DNA of 64,000 nucleotides from an uncultured Bacteroidia bacterium (GTDB lineage Bacteria; Bacteroidota; Bacteroidia; NS11-12g; UBA9320): NCBI GenBank assembly GCA_943789165.1, contig CALSTB010000004.1, positions 62,001 to 126,000 of the forward strand, read 5' to 3'. Shown piece by piece: positions 1 to 8,968 of this stretch (position 1 is its first letter; each line of letters starts with the position of its first letter). The notes under the pieces were generated by a model. It saw only the letters and a program-made list of their open reading frames with translations, ran no database searches and was not told where the DNA came from. The position numbers and the translations under genes were made by a program.

Positions 1-148
1 CTACACAAAGTTGAACACCAGCTTTCTGCATCTTTACTCCACCCATTCCCTGTATTACAGCGGATGGGTCAAGTTGAAATAGTTCCTCAACAAGGTTTGA
101 AGCGTGGAGGTCTCCAGAAGCTTCGCCAGCTATGATGAAGTATTTCAC
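1..148 (-). CDS. lpxB: Lipid-A-disaccharide synthase, N-terminal part (runs off window edge), GTG start
   Basis: Reverse-strand translation VKYFIIAGEASGDLHASNLVEELFQLDPSAVIQGMGGVKMQKAGVQLC; GEASGDLH motif; GTGA overlap with the upstream ORF stop. Confidence 0.9.
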   Translation of the reverse strand, partial: MKYFIIAGEASGDLHASNLVEELFQLDPSAVIQGMGGVKMQKAGVQLCV

Positions 149-432
149 AGAAAATGAATAATTACGATAATAATACCATACAGGATGGTGGCGCCTATCA
201 ACCCACGTAAAAACCGTACTTTGGGTTTGTGTCCAAAGGGAATGAAGAACAACATATTGGCAATTAAACTTAGCCTTAAAAACGGACTAATAAGTTTCAT
301 GTTCAGTTTGAAATGATCAATATCAGTTAAATCAATGTTGTGATCGACTCCAGCATAAATCATAAGCAAGGCCAAAAGAGGACATAACAATCCAACCAAA
401 AGACCCCAATATACTTTGTTAAACCTACTCAT
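145..432 (-). CDS. Small hydrophobic membrane protein, unknown function
   Basis: 95 aa ORF with several hydrophobic segments, between surE and lpxB with overlapping ends. Confidence 0.7.
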   Translation of the reverse strand: MSRFNKVYWGLLVGLLCPLLALLMIYAGVDHNIDLTDIDHFKLNMKLISPFLRLSLIANMLFFIPFGHKPKVRFLRGLIGATILYGIIIVIIHFL

Positions 433-1201
433 TGATTTTCCAATTATTTAATGTGCTTATTGCGTGATGTGCTGTCAAATCGAACTGAACTGGTACAACA
501 GACGCATAACCATTTTGTAAGGCCCATTCGTCCGTGTCTTGACCATTGTCCATGTTCACAAATTTACCTGTTAACCAGAAATACTTTCGGCCATATGGGT
601 CTTCACGCTCATCAAACTCTTCCACCCACTTAGCCTTTGCCTGTCGACAAATTTTAATGCCTTTTAATTCTTCTTTGGAAACTTTAGGAATGTTCACGTT
701 TAACAAACAATCAACTGGTAGTTTTTTCTCCAACACATGGGTTGCCACTTGCATGACAACTTCCGCTGCTGCTGAAAAATCAGCTTCCATACTATAATCC
801 AACAATGAAAAACCAATGGCTTGTAAACCATCAATAGCACCTTCCATTGCTGCCGACATCGTTCCTGAATAGATGACATTCACAGATGAGTTTGAACCAT
901 GGTTGATACCGGAAACCAGCAAATCAGGTCGCCTGTCTAAAACTTTATCCAACGCCAGTTTAACACAATCCGCTGGTGTACCAGAACATTGATAGGCCAA
1001 CACCTCGTCACCAAAATAATCACTTTTGTCAAGACGTAACGACTCATTAATGGTAATGGCATGACCCATGCCTGATTGAGGACTGTCAGGGGCTACAACG
1101 ACTACCTTACCCAGTTTTTTCATGCAATCAACCAATACCCGAATGCCTGGTGCGGTAATGCCGTCATCATTGCTAATTAATATAAGCGGTTTGTTCTTCA
1201 T
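425..1201 (-). CDS. surE: 5'/3'-nucleotidase SurE (start taken at MKNKPLILISNDDG rather than the longer ORF start)
   Basis: ISNDDGITAPGI and VSGINHGSN motifs. Confidence 0.93.
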   Translation of the reverse strand: MKNKPLILISNDDGITAPGIRVLVDCMKKLGKVVVVAPDSPQSGMGHAITINESLRLDKSDYFGDEVLAYQCSGTPADCVKLALDKVLDRRPDLLVSGINHGSNSSVNVIYSGTMSAAMEGAIDGLQAIGFSLLDYSMEADFSAAAEVVMQVATHVLEKKLPVDCLLNVNIPKVSKEELKGIKICRQAKAKWVEEFDEREDPYGRKYFWLTGKFVNMDNGQDTDEWALQNGYASVVPVQFDLTAHHAISTLNNWKINE

Positions 1202-1298
1202 CGAAGCGAAATTAACGTGCGGAGAGCGGGACAACAAAACATAATTCACATTTTGCCAAAACATAACCGAAAACGTTGTTTGCTCGTTATTTTTGTGT

Positions 1299-2948
1299 AT
1301 GCTTACAGCACTCCGTGTCGACAATTACGTATTGATTAAATCACTCCAGTTTGGTCCAACCAACGGGTTTAATATCATTACTGGAGAAACAGGTGCTGGG
1401 AAATCCATCCTTATCGGTGCGCTTGGTTTGATATTGGGTGAACGCGCAGATACCAAAACGGTGTCTGAGTCTGGGAGCAAGTGCATTATTGAAGGCGTCT
1501 TTGATGTGTCGAGGTTAAACCTCAAACACCTCTTTGAATTACACGATTTGGATTTTTACGACGAAACCATTTTGCGCCGTGAAATTTTGGCCTCTGGAAA
1601 GTCACGTGCGTTTATCAATGATACTCCTGTCGGGCTAAACGTATTAAAAGAAGTGGGTAGTCAGTTAGTCGACATCCATTCGCAACATCAAAGTTTACGG
1701 TTGGGTAGCCAAGACTTCTTATTCAATTGGCTCGATACGGTCTGTGGCTCTCTAGAGGAGTATACACAGTTTAGTGAATCTTACAACGAACTAAAGGCCG
1801 CTCAAAAACAATTAGTCACTTTACAAGAACAAGTGGACCAACAACTCACCGAACAAGATTATTATCAATTTTTGTTTAATGAGTTGGACGAGGCAAACTT
1901 GGAACAATTGCTTTCCGCCGATTTGGAATCTGAATATGAGGTACTTCAAAATGCTGAGGAAATTGGAGAGATTGTGAATCAAAGCATTGGCGAGTTACAA
2001 GAAAATGAAGGCGCTTTGCTCGACAAGTTGAAAGCCATTAGTCACCAGCTCAAAAAACTAAAAGGCGGCGATGCCTTACAGCAAATCGTTGAGCGATTGA
2101 CAGGCTTGCAATACGAGTTGGATGAAGTGGTGAACGACTTAAGTCAATTTGGGCAGGGTGTACAGCCAGACCCAGAAAGATTAGAAAGTATCAATGACAT
2201 CATGGCGAAGCTTCATTTGCTTCAAACCAAACACAAGGCACAGTCGATAGATGAATTGATTCGCATGCGAGATGAGCTAAACGATAAGCTGTCACTTAAC
2301 GTGGGCCGTGAAAATGAATTGAATAAGCTTAAAGCGGATATTGCCCTTCTGCAAACTAAATGTAATGCCCAAGCGCTGTCGTTGCATAACCTGCGCTTGC
2401 AAAAGGTGAAAGACATAGAATCACAAGCCAATGCCGATTTGGATTATTTGGGTCTGCCAAATGCACAATTGAATTTGGAATTGGTAGAAACTGATGTACT
2501 TGGAAAATATGGACTGTCGGCATTTCAATTGTTGTTTGCCTCCAACAAAGGGTCAAGTTTGCGCCCTGCGCATAAAGTGGCATCAGGTGGTGAATTGTCT
2601 CGGTTGATGTTGATTCTGAAGTCGTATTTGGCCAAGAATAAAAACCTGCCAACCTTGATTTTTGACGAAATTGATACAGGTGTTTCAGGTGAAATTGCCT
2701 TAAAGATGGGGGAGATGATGGCGTCATTATCTGACAAGATGCAGATAATTTCAATTACGCATTTACCACAAATTGCCTCAAAGGGTAAGGCACATTTTTA
2801 TGTCTACAAACAATTAGATAAAGATGAAACCATCACCTTCGTAAAACAGCTTGATGATACTGAACGCATTACTGTTTTAGCGCAAATGCTGAGTGGTGAA
2901 AATCCGACAGAAGGTGCGATTGCGAATGCGAAGGAGTTGTTGAATTAA
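1299..2948 (+). CDS. recN: DNA repair protein RecN
   Basis: Walker A GETGAGKSIL, LASGGELSRLMLILK signature, DEIDTGVSGE. Confidence 0.95.
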   Translation: MLTALRVDNYVLIKSLQFGPTNGFNIITGETGAGKSILIGALGLILGERADTKTVSESGSKCIIEGVFDVSRLNLKHLFELHDLDFYDETILRREILASGKSRAFINDTPVGLNVLKEVGSQLVDIHSQHQSLRLGSQDFLFNWLDTVCGSLEEYTQFSESYNELKAAQKQLVTLQEQVDQQLTEQDYYQFLFNELDEANLEQLLSADLESEYEVLQNAEEIGEIVNQSIGELQENEGALLDKLKAISHQLKKLKGGDALQQIVERLTGLQYELDEVVNDLSQFGQGVQPDPERLESINDIMAKLHLLQTKHKAQSIDELIRMRDELNDKLSLNVGRENELNKLKADIALLQTKCNAQALSLHNLRLQKVKDIESQANADLDYLGLPNAQLNLELVETDVLGKYGLSAFQLLFASNKGSSLRPAHKVASGGELSRLMLILKSYLAKNKNLPTLIFDEIDTGVSGEIALKMGEMMASLSDKMQIISITHLPQIASKGKAHFYVYKQLDKDETITFVKQLDDTERITVLAQMLSGENPTEGAIANAKELLN

Positions 2949-3406
2949 AACTTGTCTATATCCACAAACTGAATGATCCAATCTTTGAATGAATTGGAAA
3001 CAGGTTCAATTGTGTCGAAGTCGTGATCAAAGAGGTAAATTTTCGGTTCGCCGTTTGAAACCTTAAGGTCTTCAGTCATAAACCCAAAAATATTGCCCAT
3101 ACAATCCGAAGCGATTGGAATCATATCAACATGAAGCTTCGCTGTCCATTCAAATTCTTTGTCATGAAGTATCCTATCAATGGGCAAAAACTGCTGAACA
3201 TCATCAATTTCAAGATGGTTGTCGTCAATGACGTTAACGACGTCTGGCGTCCACAAATCTCCGTATGTAAGCAAAAAGTATCTATAGTCTACAGGTAGTT
3301 TGATTTGATACTTTTTTTCAAATGAATGAACATCCTGTTCAGTTTCAGGAGCGTTTTTTTCATTTTCATTGAACAGGTCAAAGAATTGTTTAAATGCGTC
3401 TGTCAT
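2945..3406 (-). CDS. SMI1/KNR4 (SUKH) family protein
   Basis: 153 aa; FEKKYQIKLPVDYRYFLLTYG…, SDCMGNIFGF… pattern typical of SUKH fold. Confidence 0.75.
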   Translation of the reverse strand: MTDAFKQFFDLFNENEKNAPETEQDVHSFEKKYQIKLPVDYRYFLLTYGDLWTPDVVNVIDDNHLEIDDVQQFLPIDRILHDKEFEWTAKLHVDMIPIASDCMGNIFGFMTEDLKVSNGEPKIYLFDHDFDTIEPVSNSFKDWIIQFVDIDKF

Positions 3407-3457
3407 TTTATTAATGGTATTTAATAGACGCTGTTATAGTTAGAAATTAGTTCTATA

Positions 3458-3919
3458 TCATTTAACCTCATACATATATTCAAAAGCGTAGCTTGAAATT
3501 CCTTCATCACTATGTATTATATAATCTCCTTTAAAAACTTTATGACCTCGTGTTGTAGGTTTACATGTATAAACAATGCATTCTTGGTTATAAGTCAGCG
3601 AAGTTGAGTCTACGGTACTTTCTGCCAGTTTAAGATTCGCTTGACGTCTTTGTTGGCTCAGAGAAACTTTGGCAGTAAAGGAATCTCCTAAGGCAATTGT
3701 TTTAGGGGCATTTATTTTTATTTTTGGTAAATAACAACCTTTCGTATGAAGCAAACTAGAGTCTAAGGGGTTGTCGAAAAAGTAGTGAACAAGTTCAATT
3801 TTGTGTCTTAACATGGCATTTTCAGCTTCGATTTTTTGCAGCTTTGCGCTATGCAGTTTGTCGGACTTTGTGCATCCAGAAATCAACATTGCTATAAACA
3901 ATAAGGGGACTAATTTCAT
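3458..3919 (-). CDS. Hypothetical lipoprotein
   Basis: Lipobox-like LLFIAMLISGC at N-terminus. Confidence 0.65.
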   Translation of the reverse strand: MKLVPLLFIAMLISGCTKSDKLHSAKLQKIEAENAMLRHKIELVHYFFDNPLDSSLLHTKGCYLPKIKINAPKTIALGDSFTAKVSLSQQRRQANLKLAESTVDSTSLTYNQECIVYTCKPTTRGHKVFKGDYIIHSDEGISSYAFEYMYEVK

Positions 3920-3981
3920 CTATTCATTTGTTTTCTATGTCTTCCGGTGATTACATAGGGGCCTCAACGGAATCTTATTCA

Positions 3982-4923
3982 TTAAGGCCTTGCACTCTTT
4001 GCATCCGTATACCTATAAATGCCAAAACCCTTAACGTTAAGAAACTCTTTATTAGTAACGTCGGTACTCGCTTCATAGTCTTCATACCATTCCACAAAAG
4101 CGTTTTCAAATTCTTTGTTCATGCCTGTGGTAGCAAAATAGTTCCATATTTCTGGAGAAGGTGAAGATTGATACACGTTAAACAGAATGACAACGTTTAC
4201 TTTTTTATTAAGCTCCATGCCAGCCTCAGAGAGTAAATTCAGCTTGCTGACGATTGAGTTTTCTTCCGTTGAGCTTGAAAGTTGCCAGCCGTCGGTATGG
4301 TAATTGGTTAAGAAAATCTCGTCGTGGTGCGTGACCAATTCTTTACCAATCGTCAAGCTTGGAGGCATTCCTGCATCCTTTATTTTGCCAATATAAAATT
4401 GTCGCGTTATGCCAGGATTGAGCGGAGTGATTTCACCAGGAGGAGGTGTGAATTTCAAATCATTTACCTTGGAAATCCATGGAGCATAGTCATCCGCAAA
4501 TGTCATGCTGTCGTTCCAAAACTCAATTTCACTCACGATACCATCTGGCCGACTGTCTTTCCGTCCGTCGTGGTATGCCTCAATATTGCTGAACGAGGTG
4601 CCAAATCCAGCAGAAACGAACGACACGCGCACATAAGGTTCTTGGTTTTGTGCTTTTTTAACGAAGGCACGTAACTCATCATATTTGTCGTCTAACAGCG
4701 CCGATCCAATGTTGTACAGGTAGATGTCGGTAAAATCATTTTCATCCACCCAGGCAAGTAAATCGTCTTCAAGACTTAGATCACCTAGAATCCCTCCCGT
4801 ATAGAAGTCGTTGATGTAAATGCCGCGATGTTCAACTAATAAGCCAAGTGAAATGGTCCCATCGTCTTTGTCGCACGATGAAAAGAAAAGTAGAGAGAGT
4901 AAGATAGTTGCTAAGTATTTCAT
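3982..4923 (-). CDS. Hypothetical lipoprotein, possible TIM-barrel/glycoside-hydrolase-like
   Basis: Signal LLSLLFFSSC lipobox; 313 aa; spacing of hydrophobic strands suggestive only. Confidence 0.6.
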   Translation of the reverse strand: MKYLATILLSLLFFSSCDKDDGTISLGLLVEHRGIYINDFYTGGILGDLSLEDDLLAWVDENDFTDIYLYNIGSALLDDKYDELRAFVKKAQNQEPYVRVSFVSAGFGTSFSNIEAYHDGRKDSRPDGIVSEIEFWNDSMTFADDYAPWISKVNDLKFTPPPGEITPLNPGITRQFYIGKIKDAGMPPSLTIGKELVTHHDEIFLTNYHTDGWQLSSSTEENSIVSKLNLLSEAGMELNKKVNVVILFNVYQSSPSPEIWNYFATTGMNKEFENAFVEWYEDYEASTDVTNKEFLNVKGFGIYRYTDAKSARP

Positions 4924-5115
4924 GACTTAGCTAATGTACGAAATGACGGTGAGACCGCCAACAGGTCTTATTTTTAGGCACAAGCCCTGGTCACCATGTA
5001 ATTTTGAATACCGACACAACTTTTTTGTAACCTAGTTTAGTGTCTGCGCTTATCTCCGAATGAGTTGGGTGGAAAACCATAATGTGGGATTCAAAACGTA
5101 TTGGAACCTGCATAT

Positions 5116-5481
5116 TTATTTGTAAAACTTATTGGGGTTCACAATCTTAATTTGGACGTTTTCTTTTAGATCACTCTGTTCGTATTCCATAAAACGGTCG
5201 ATGTGAATTGATTGCATGGATTCGACCTTTTTCATCTCGGACCAAAACTTGGTTAGTTTTAAACTTTTAATGTGTTCGTGGTTCAAAACTGCAACAATAA
5301 AATCTTTGAATTTTTTGAATTCAGTAAGGTTATCAAAAACATCACAGAGACATCCATTTTTAGATAACGTATAGTATGGATGAGTTCCCTCGAGTTCAAA
5401 ATCAGATTGAAATTCCTTTTGTATCCAGGTTTCCGGTTGCGCGTTTTGAGACAATACTTCTATTTGAATGAACCAACACAT
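5116..5481 (-). CDS. Hypothetical protein
   Basis: 121 aa ORF, no recognised family. Confidence 0.45.
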   Translation of the reverse strand: MCWFIQIEVLSQNAQPETWIQKEFQSDFELEGTHPYYTLSKNGCLCDVFDNLTEFKKFKDFIVAVLNHEHIKSLKLTKFWSEMKKVESMQSIHIDRFMEYEQSDLKENVQIKIVNPNKFYK

Positions 5482-5588
5482 AAGTCTAGTAAAATTATCA
5501 TTAATTTGACAATGCAGGGCGTTTATTCCATTCGGATTTAATTTTTCTTATTTCTAAAGGTGTTGGGTACACTGCGTTTCAATGCAGT

Positions 5589-7016
5589 TTAGGTTTTGTT
5601 GCGTTTGGTTATTTTTCTCAACATTCCTCGAAATATTATACCATGAAAGGGTAATACTGAATACCAATATAATCGCCCTAATATTCCTAACGGTCTAAAT
5701 GTAGCTGTTTGTACTAGTTGATTGTTTTCAATTCTAAATTCCAACCAAGCTTCACCAGGGAGTTTCATCTCAGCAAATAGAAGTAAGCGACCCTTTTCTT
5801 TGTCGGCAAATAATACTCTCCAGAAATCTAATGTGTCTCCAGCATTGATGAAAGTAAGGCTTGTCCTTCCTCTTCTAATCCCTACTCCTCCTACAAACTT
5901 ATCTAGTAGGCCTCGAAACCTCCATAACCAATTGGCATAATACCAGCCGTTATTACCACCAATGCTCCAAATTTTATTCAGACAGTCAGTACGATTGTAT
6001 ATTCTCCGTTTTCTTTTATCGATGAAACACCCAAAAGTTGGAACTTCGATAAATTCAGAGATATCAAAATCAATTCCACTGCTAGAGTATGAGTCTTTCC
6101 AACTGGAAACAATTGCGTTATTTTCCACTTTATTAAAAGCCTTTAGCAGCGATTCTTCATAACTAACTGGCTCAACTCCGAGTAGTGCATTAATTCTATT
6201 ATCTCTACAGACTACTTCAATTTTCATGCTATTAACAAGAGATACAGCGAGTTTATAAGATGTTGACGTAACAAAATAAAGCCAGTACGAAGAAAGTCTT
6301 GGTGTCATTACAGGAACGACGAGAATGGTCCGCTTTAAATTTCTGCTTTTACCAAAACCCAGGAGCATCTCTTTGTAGGACAGCACATCAGGTCCACCTA
6401 TGTCAAAATTCTCATTAAAGGTTTTTGTATTGAATAAAGATTTTGATAGAAATGTGATAACATCGGATACGCCAATAGGCTGGCATTTAGTTTGCAACCA
6501 TTTTGGGGTGATCATTATTGGCAGTTTTTCCACGAGGTCTCTAATAATCTCAAAAGAGGCGCTTCCCGAACCGATGATGATTCCTGCCCTTAGTGTTGTG
6601 AAATTATATGTACCTTTTCCAAGCTCGGTTTCAACATCTTTTCGTGAACTTAAATGCTTGGAAAGTTTGGATTCATTGACTATACCACTGAGATAAATGA
6701 CATGTTTTACAGTTGTTTTTTGAAGGGCCATTCTGAAATTAATTGCTGAGGTTCTTTCAAGTGATTTGTAGTCACTTGAAGATGACATTGAATGAACTAG
6801 ATAGTAAGCCGCATCAATGTCATTTGGAATGCGATCAAGTGATTGCTCAACTAACAAGTCGATTTCTATGACTGATATTTTCAGCTTAAGGGATTCAGGT
6901 GGATTAAACCTTTTAACATCCCTTGCGCAGCAAATTACTTCATGACCCGCTTCAACCAAAACCGGGAGAAGTCGTTTCCCTATGTATCCTGTTGAACCGG
7001 TTAGTAATATTTTCAT
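5589..7016 (-). CDS. SDR/NAD(P)-binding epimerase-like protein with C-terminal DUF2867-like region
   Basis: MKILLTGSTGYIGKRLLP Rossmann motif; C-terminal FRGLLDKFVGGVG… region. Confidence 0.85.
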   Translation of the reverse strand: MKILLTGSTGYIGKRLLPVLVEAGHEVICCARDVKRFNPPESLKLKISVIEIDLLVEQSLDRIPNDIDAAYYLVHSMSSSSDYKSLERTSAINFRMALQKTTVKHVIYLSGIVNESKLSKHLSSRKDVETELGKGTYNFTTLRAGIIIGSGSASFEIIRDLVEKLPIMITPKWLQTKCQPIGVSDVITFLSKSLFNTKTFNENFDIGGPDVLSYKEMLLGFGKSRNLKRTILVVPVMTPRLSSYWLYFVTSTSYKLAVSLVNSMKIEVVCRDNRINALLGVEPVSYEESLLKAFNKVENNAIVSSWKDSYSSSGIDFDISEFIEVPTFGCFIDKRKRRIYNRTDCLNKIWSIGGNNGWYYANWLWRFRGLLDKFVGGVGIRRGRTSLTFINAGDTLDFWRVLFADKEKGRLLLFAEMKLPGEAWLEFRIENNQLVQTATFRPLGILGRLYWYSVLPFHGIIFRGMLRKITKRNKT

Positions 7017-7054
7017 TTTATTTTATTAACGTTTTGGCTATGCCCAGTGCCACC

Positions 7055-7072
7055 TGTCCGCCAACTGGCGGA
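7055..7072. repeat. Short palindrome TGTCCGCC-AACT-GGCGGA type, copy 1
   Basis: tgtccgccaactggcgga, CCGCC/GGCGG arms. Confidence 0.75.
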
Positions 7073-7122
7073 GGTTATTTAGTTCGAGTTTCATAAAGAA
7101 GCTAAGATACAACATGGATACT

Positions 7123-7140
7123 TGTCCGCCTACTAGCGTA
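7123..7140. repeat. Short palindrome, copy 2 (right arm degenerate)
   Basis: tgtccgcctactagcgta. Confidence 0.6.
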
Positions 7141-7142
7141 CT

Positions 7143-7160
7143 TGTCCGCCTACTGGCGGA
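7143..7160. repeat. Short palindrome, copy 3
   Basis: tgtccgcctactggcgga. Confidence 0.75.
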
Positions 7161-7245
7161 TATCGGCCATAGCATGAATATTTTTGAGTACATGCGGCAA
7201 ACATTGGGTATAGCCAGTGTTAGCAACAATATATTTTTCTCCATG

Positions 7246-7536
7246 TCAGAGTATATTGTTTAAATCTTGTCTTCCAACAATGGCCATAATTTCAACAGTG
7301 TCATTATTGATTTTATAGAAAATGCTATCAGAACCGCAGACACAACGTCTATAACCTTTTTTAATGAAATCTACAGATTCAAAAGCAAGCGGTGTTTCTG
7401 CGATGATTTCAAAATATTTAAAAAAAGAATCAAAATATTTATCAGCTTGAGTCATTCCGAATTTTTTAACTCCGTAATGATGGATTCGAATTAAGTCTTC
7501 TTTTGCTGCATTACTAATTCTGTAATTAGTCATCAA
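7246..7536 (-). CDS. parE: RelE/ParE family toxin
   Basis: 96 aa; AAKEDLIRIHHYGVKKFG…RRCVCGSDSIFYKINNDTVEIMAIVGRQDL; overlaps antitoxin ORF by 11 bp. Confidence 0.88.
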   Translation of the reverse strand: MMTNYRISNAAKEDLIRIHHYGVKKFGMTQADKYFDSFFKYFEIIAETPLAFESVDFIKKGYRRCVCGSDSIFYKINNDTVEIMAIVGRQDLNNIL

Positions 7537-7765
7537 GCATCGACTTTGATTGCTTTAATATTTCATCTTTGCTGTCTGTTGAGAAGCCACTTTTTTCAGC
7601 ATTTTCTATCTTGGAGTTAATCCAATCGATTTGGATTTGCTGTTTTCTTGCTTGTCTAATCAAATCATTAATCAGTTCACTTTTACTCGTATATTCCTGA
7701 TTTTTCAATTGATCTTTTAGCCAATCATCGTTCGGTTTCGTGAATGATATACTTTGTCTGGTCAT
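7526..7765 (-). CDS. parD: ParD-type (CopG/RHH) antitoxin
   Basis: 79 aa; RQSISFTKPNDDWLKDQLKNQEYTSKSELINDLIRQAR. Confidence 0.88.
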   Translation of the reverse strand: MTRQSISFTKPNDDWLKDQLKNQEYTSKSELINDLIRQARKQQIQIDWINSKIENAEKSGFSTDSKDEILKQSKSMLDD

Positions 7766-7775
7766 ACTTGCTATT

Positions 7776-7793
7776 TGGTGTAAATATACACCA
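7776..7793. promoter_or_regulatory. Probable ParD operator
   Basis: Perfect inverted repeat TGGTGTA-AATA-TACACCA, just upstream of the parD start. Confidence 0.6.
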
Positions 7794-7824
7794 TATGCGA
7801 ATCATTTTAAAATTTTTTATGTTG

Positions 7825-7910
7825 TTGCCAACGGCGGTCAAGGCTATACTTCTGTGCCGTTTCTCGGATATAGGGAATTTACGGCATGAAGTATAGCCAA
7901 TGTTGGCAGC
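7825..7910 (-). repeat. attC-like site B (imperfect inverted repeat)
   Basis: + strand: TTGCCAAC … GGCTATACTTCtgTGCCGT (7842-7860) … ACGGCATGAAGTATAGCC (7881-7898) … GTTGGCAGC (7902-7910). Confidence 0.85.
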
Positions 7911-8418
7911 AGTAATGCTTTCTTTTAATTTTTTCTGTTCGCTGATAGAGATTCTGATAATAAATTAGGTCGGCTGATATCTCTTCATCGGTCTTATTCA
8001 TTATGTCTCGTAAATTTCCTTGATTTATCAGATTAGCATTTTCGCAAATAATCTTGAATCGTTTTTCTGTCAATTGGCCAACAGATTGTTCCAATTTTTT
8101 GATTAAGTCAGATCTATAATCTTGTCCTTTATACTCCAATTCAAATAGCAGACGACAGGCACCTTTGATTTCATATTCTATTTTAGACTCAACTGTTATT
8201 TCGATCAAATCTTGATGTTTCGGATAAGGGAGAACTCGAAAGGCAAAAGCTGCAATTCTTTTTACTTCATCATAATCATACTCATATCGTTCCCAAATTT
8301 CACCAAAACCATAGCGCCGAAACAGTGGATTCCCAAATGGGCTCATTTTTCCAGTCCTCAAAAGGGATAATCTGAACAATGAAAATTTGCCTCTATTTTG
8401 AATAAATCGCTGTTTCAT
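7879..8418 (-). CDS. Hypothetical protein (cassette 2); stop codon lies inside attC-like site B
   Basis: 179 aa ORF; begins 8 bp after the GTTGGCAGC box of site C; C-terminus CCQHWLYFMP is encoded by site B. Confidence 0.6.
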   Translation of the reverse strand: MKQRFIQNRGKFSLFRLSLLRTGKMSPFGNPLFRRYGFGEIWERYEYDYDEVKRIAAFAFRVLPYPKHQDLIEITVESKIEYEIKGACRLLFELEYKGQDYRSDLIKKLEQSVGQLTEKRFKIICENANLINQGNLRDIMNKTDEEISADLIYYQNLYQRTEKIKRKHYCCQHWLYFMP

Positions 8419-8426
8419 TTCTTATT

Positions 8427-8576
8427 GCTGCCAACGGTTGCGGCTATGCCCAGTGCGAGTTGTTTAGTTTGAGTTTCATATAGAAGCTAAGTTACAACTT
8501 AGCCGTATTATATCGGCTAATGAATTAATACTTTTGAGCGCACAAGTTCAGCATTGGGCATAGCCATTGTTGTGGC
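8427..8576 (-). repeat. attC-like site C (imperfect inverted repeat)
   Basis: + strand: GCTGCCAAC … GGCTATGCCCAGTGC (8442-8456) … GCATTGGGCATAGCC (8551-8565) … GTTGTGGC (8569-8576); arms 14/15 complementary. Confidence 0.85.
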
Positions 8577-8584
8577 TAGTTATT

Positions 8585-8959
8585 TTACTCAAACTGTTTT
8601 ATATATTTCTCAAGAAGATGTGGGAATTCATCCATGTGAGGATATCCAAGGATATGTATTTCATAATACTCTCTTTCAATTCCTTGAATTAAGTTACCCA
8701 GACCCTTTATTTCTGACCCATCTTGTCTAATTACTTTTAATGAATCAATGGCCATTGTCGCTATTGCCTTGTGCTCAGGATCATCTAGAGTCAATATTAT
8801 ATTATTTTCAATTGAGTAATCTTTGAAAAATCTATACGCAGAATCAATGCCCTTGAATTCTATTTCTCCTATTAAAACGCCCATCGGGTAATCAGCTTTT
8901 TCCAGCTTTGTTATTCCTATTTCGGAACCATCGAGAAATATTTTGTAAGACTTGTCCAT
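8585..8959 (-). CDS. Hypothetical protein (cassette 1)
   Basis: 124 aa ORF bounded by GTTGTGGC boxes on both sides. Confidence 0.7.
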   Translation of the reverse strand: MDKSYKIFLDGSEIGITKLEKADYPMGVLIGEIEFKGIDSAYRFFKDYSIENNIILTLDDPEHKAIATMAIDSLKVIRQDGSEIKGLGNLIQGIEREYYEIHILGYPHMDEFPHLLEKYIKQFE

Positions 8960-8968
8960 TTTTAATTA

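Larger units (their letters stand above)
7027..7224 (-). repeat. attC-like site A (imperfect inverted repeat)
   Basis: + strand: TTAAC…GGCTATGCCCAGTG (7036-7049) … CATTGGGTATAGCC (7202-7215) …GTTAGC; arms 12/14 complementary; outer AAC/GTT boxes. Confidence 0.75.

Noticed and set aside
7038-7244. 68-aa ORF (MEKNILLLTLAIPNVCRMYSK…)
   Set aside because: Reads straight through attC-like site A and its palindromes; a translation artefact of the repeat, not a gene.
7027-8576. CRISPR array interpretation of the repeats
   Set aside because: Repeats are few, imperfect, long inverted structures separated by ORFs, with no regular spacers or cas genes.
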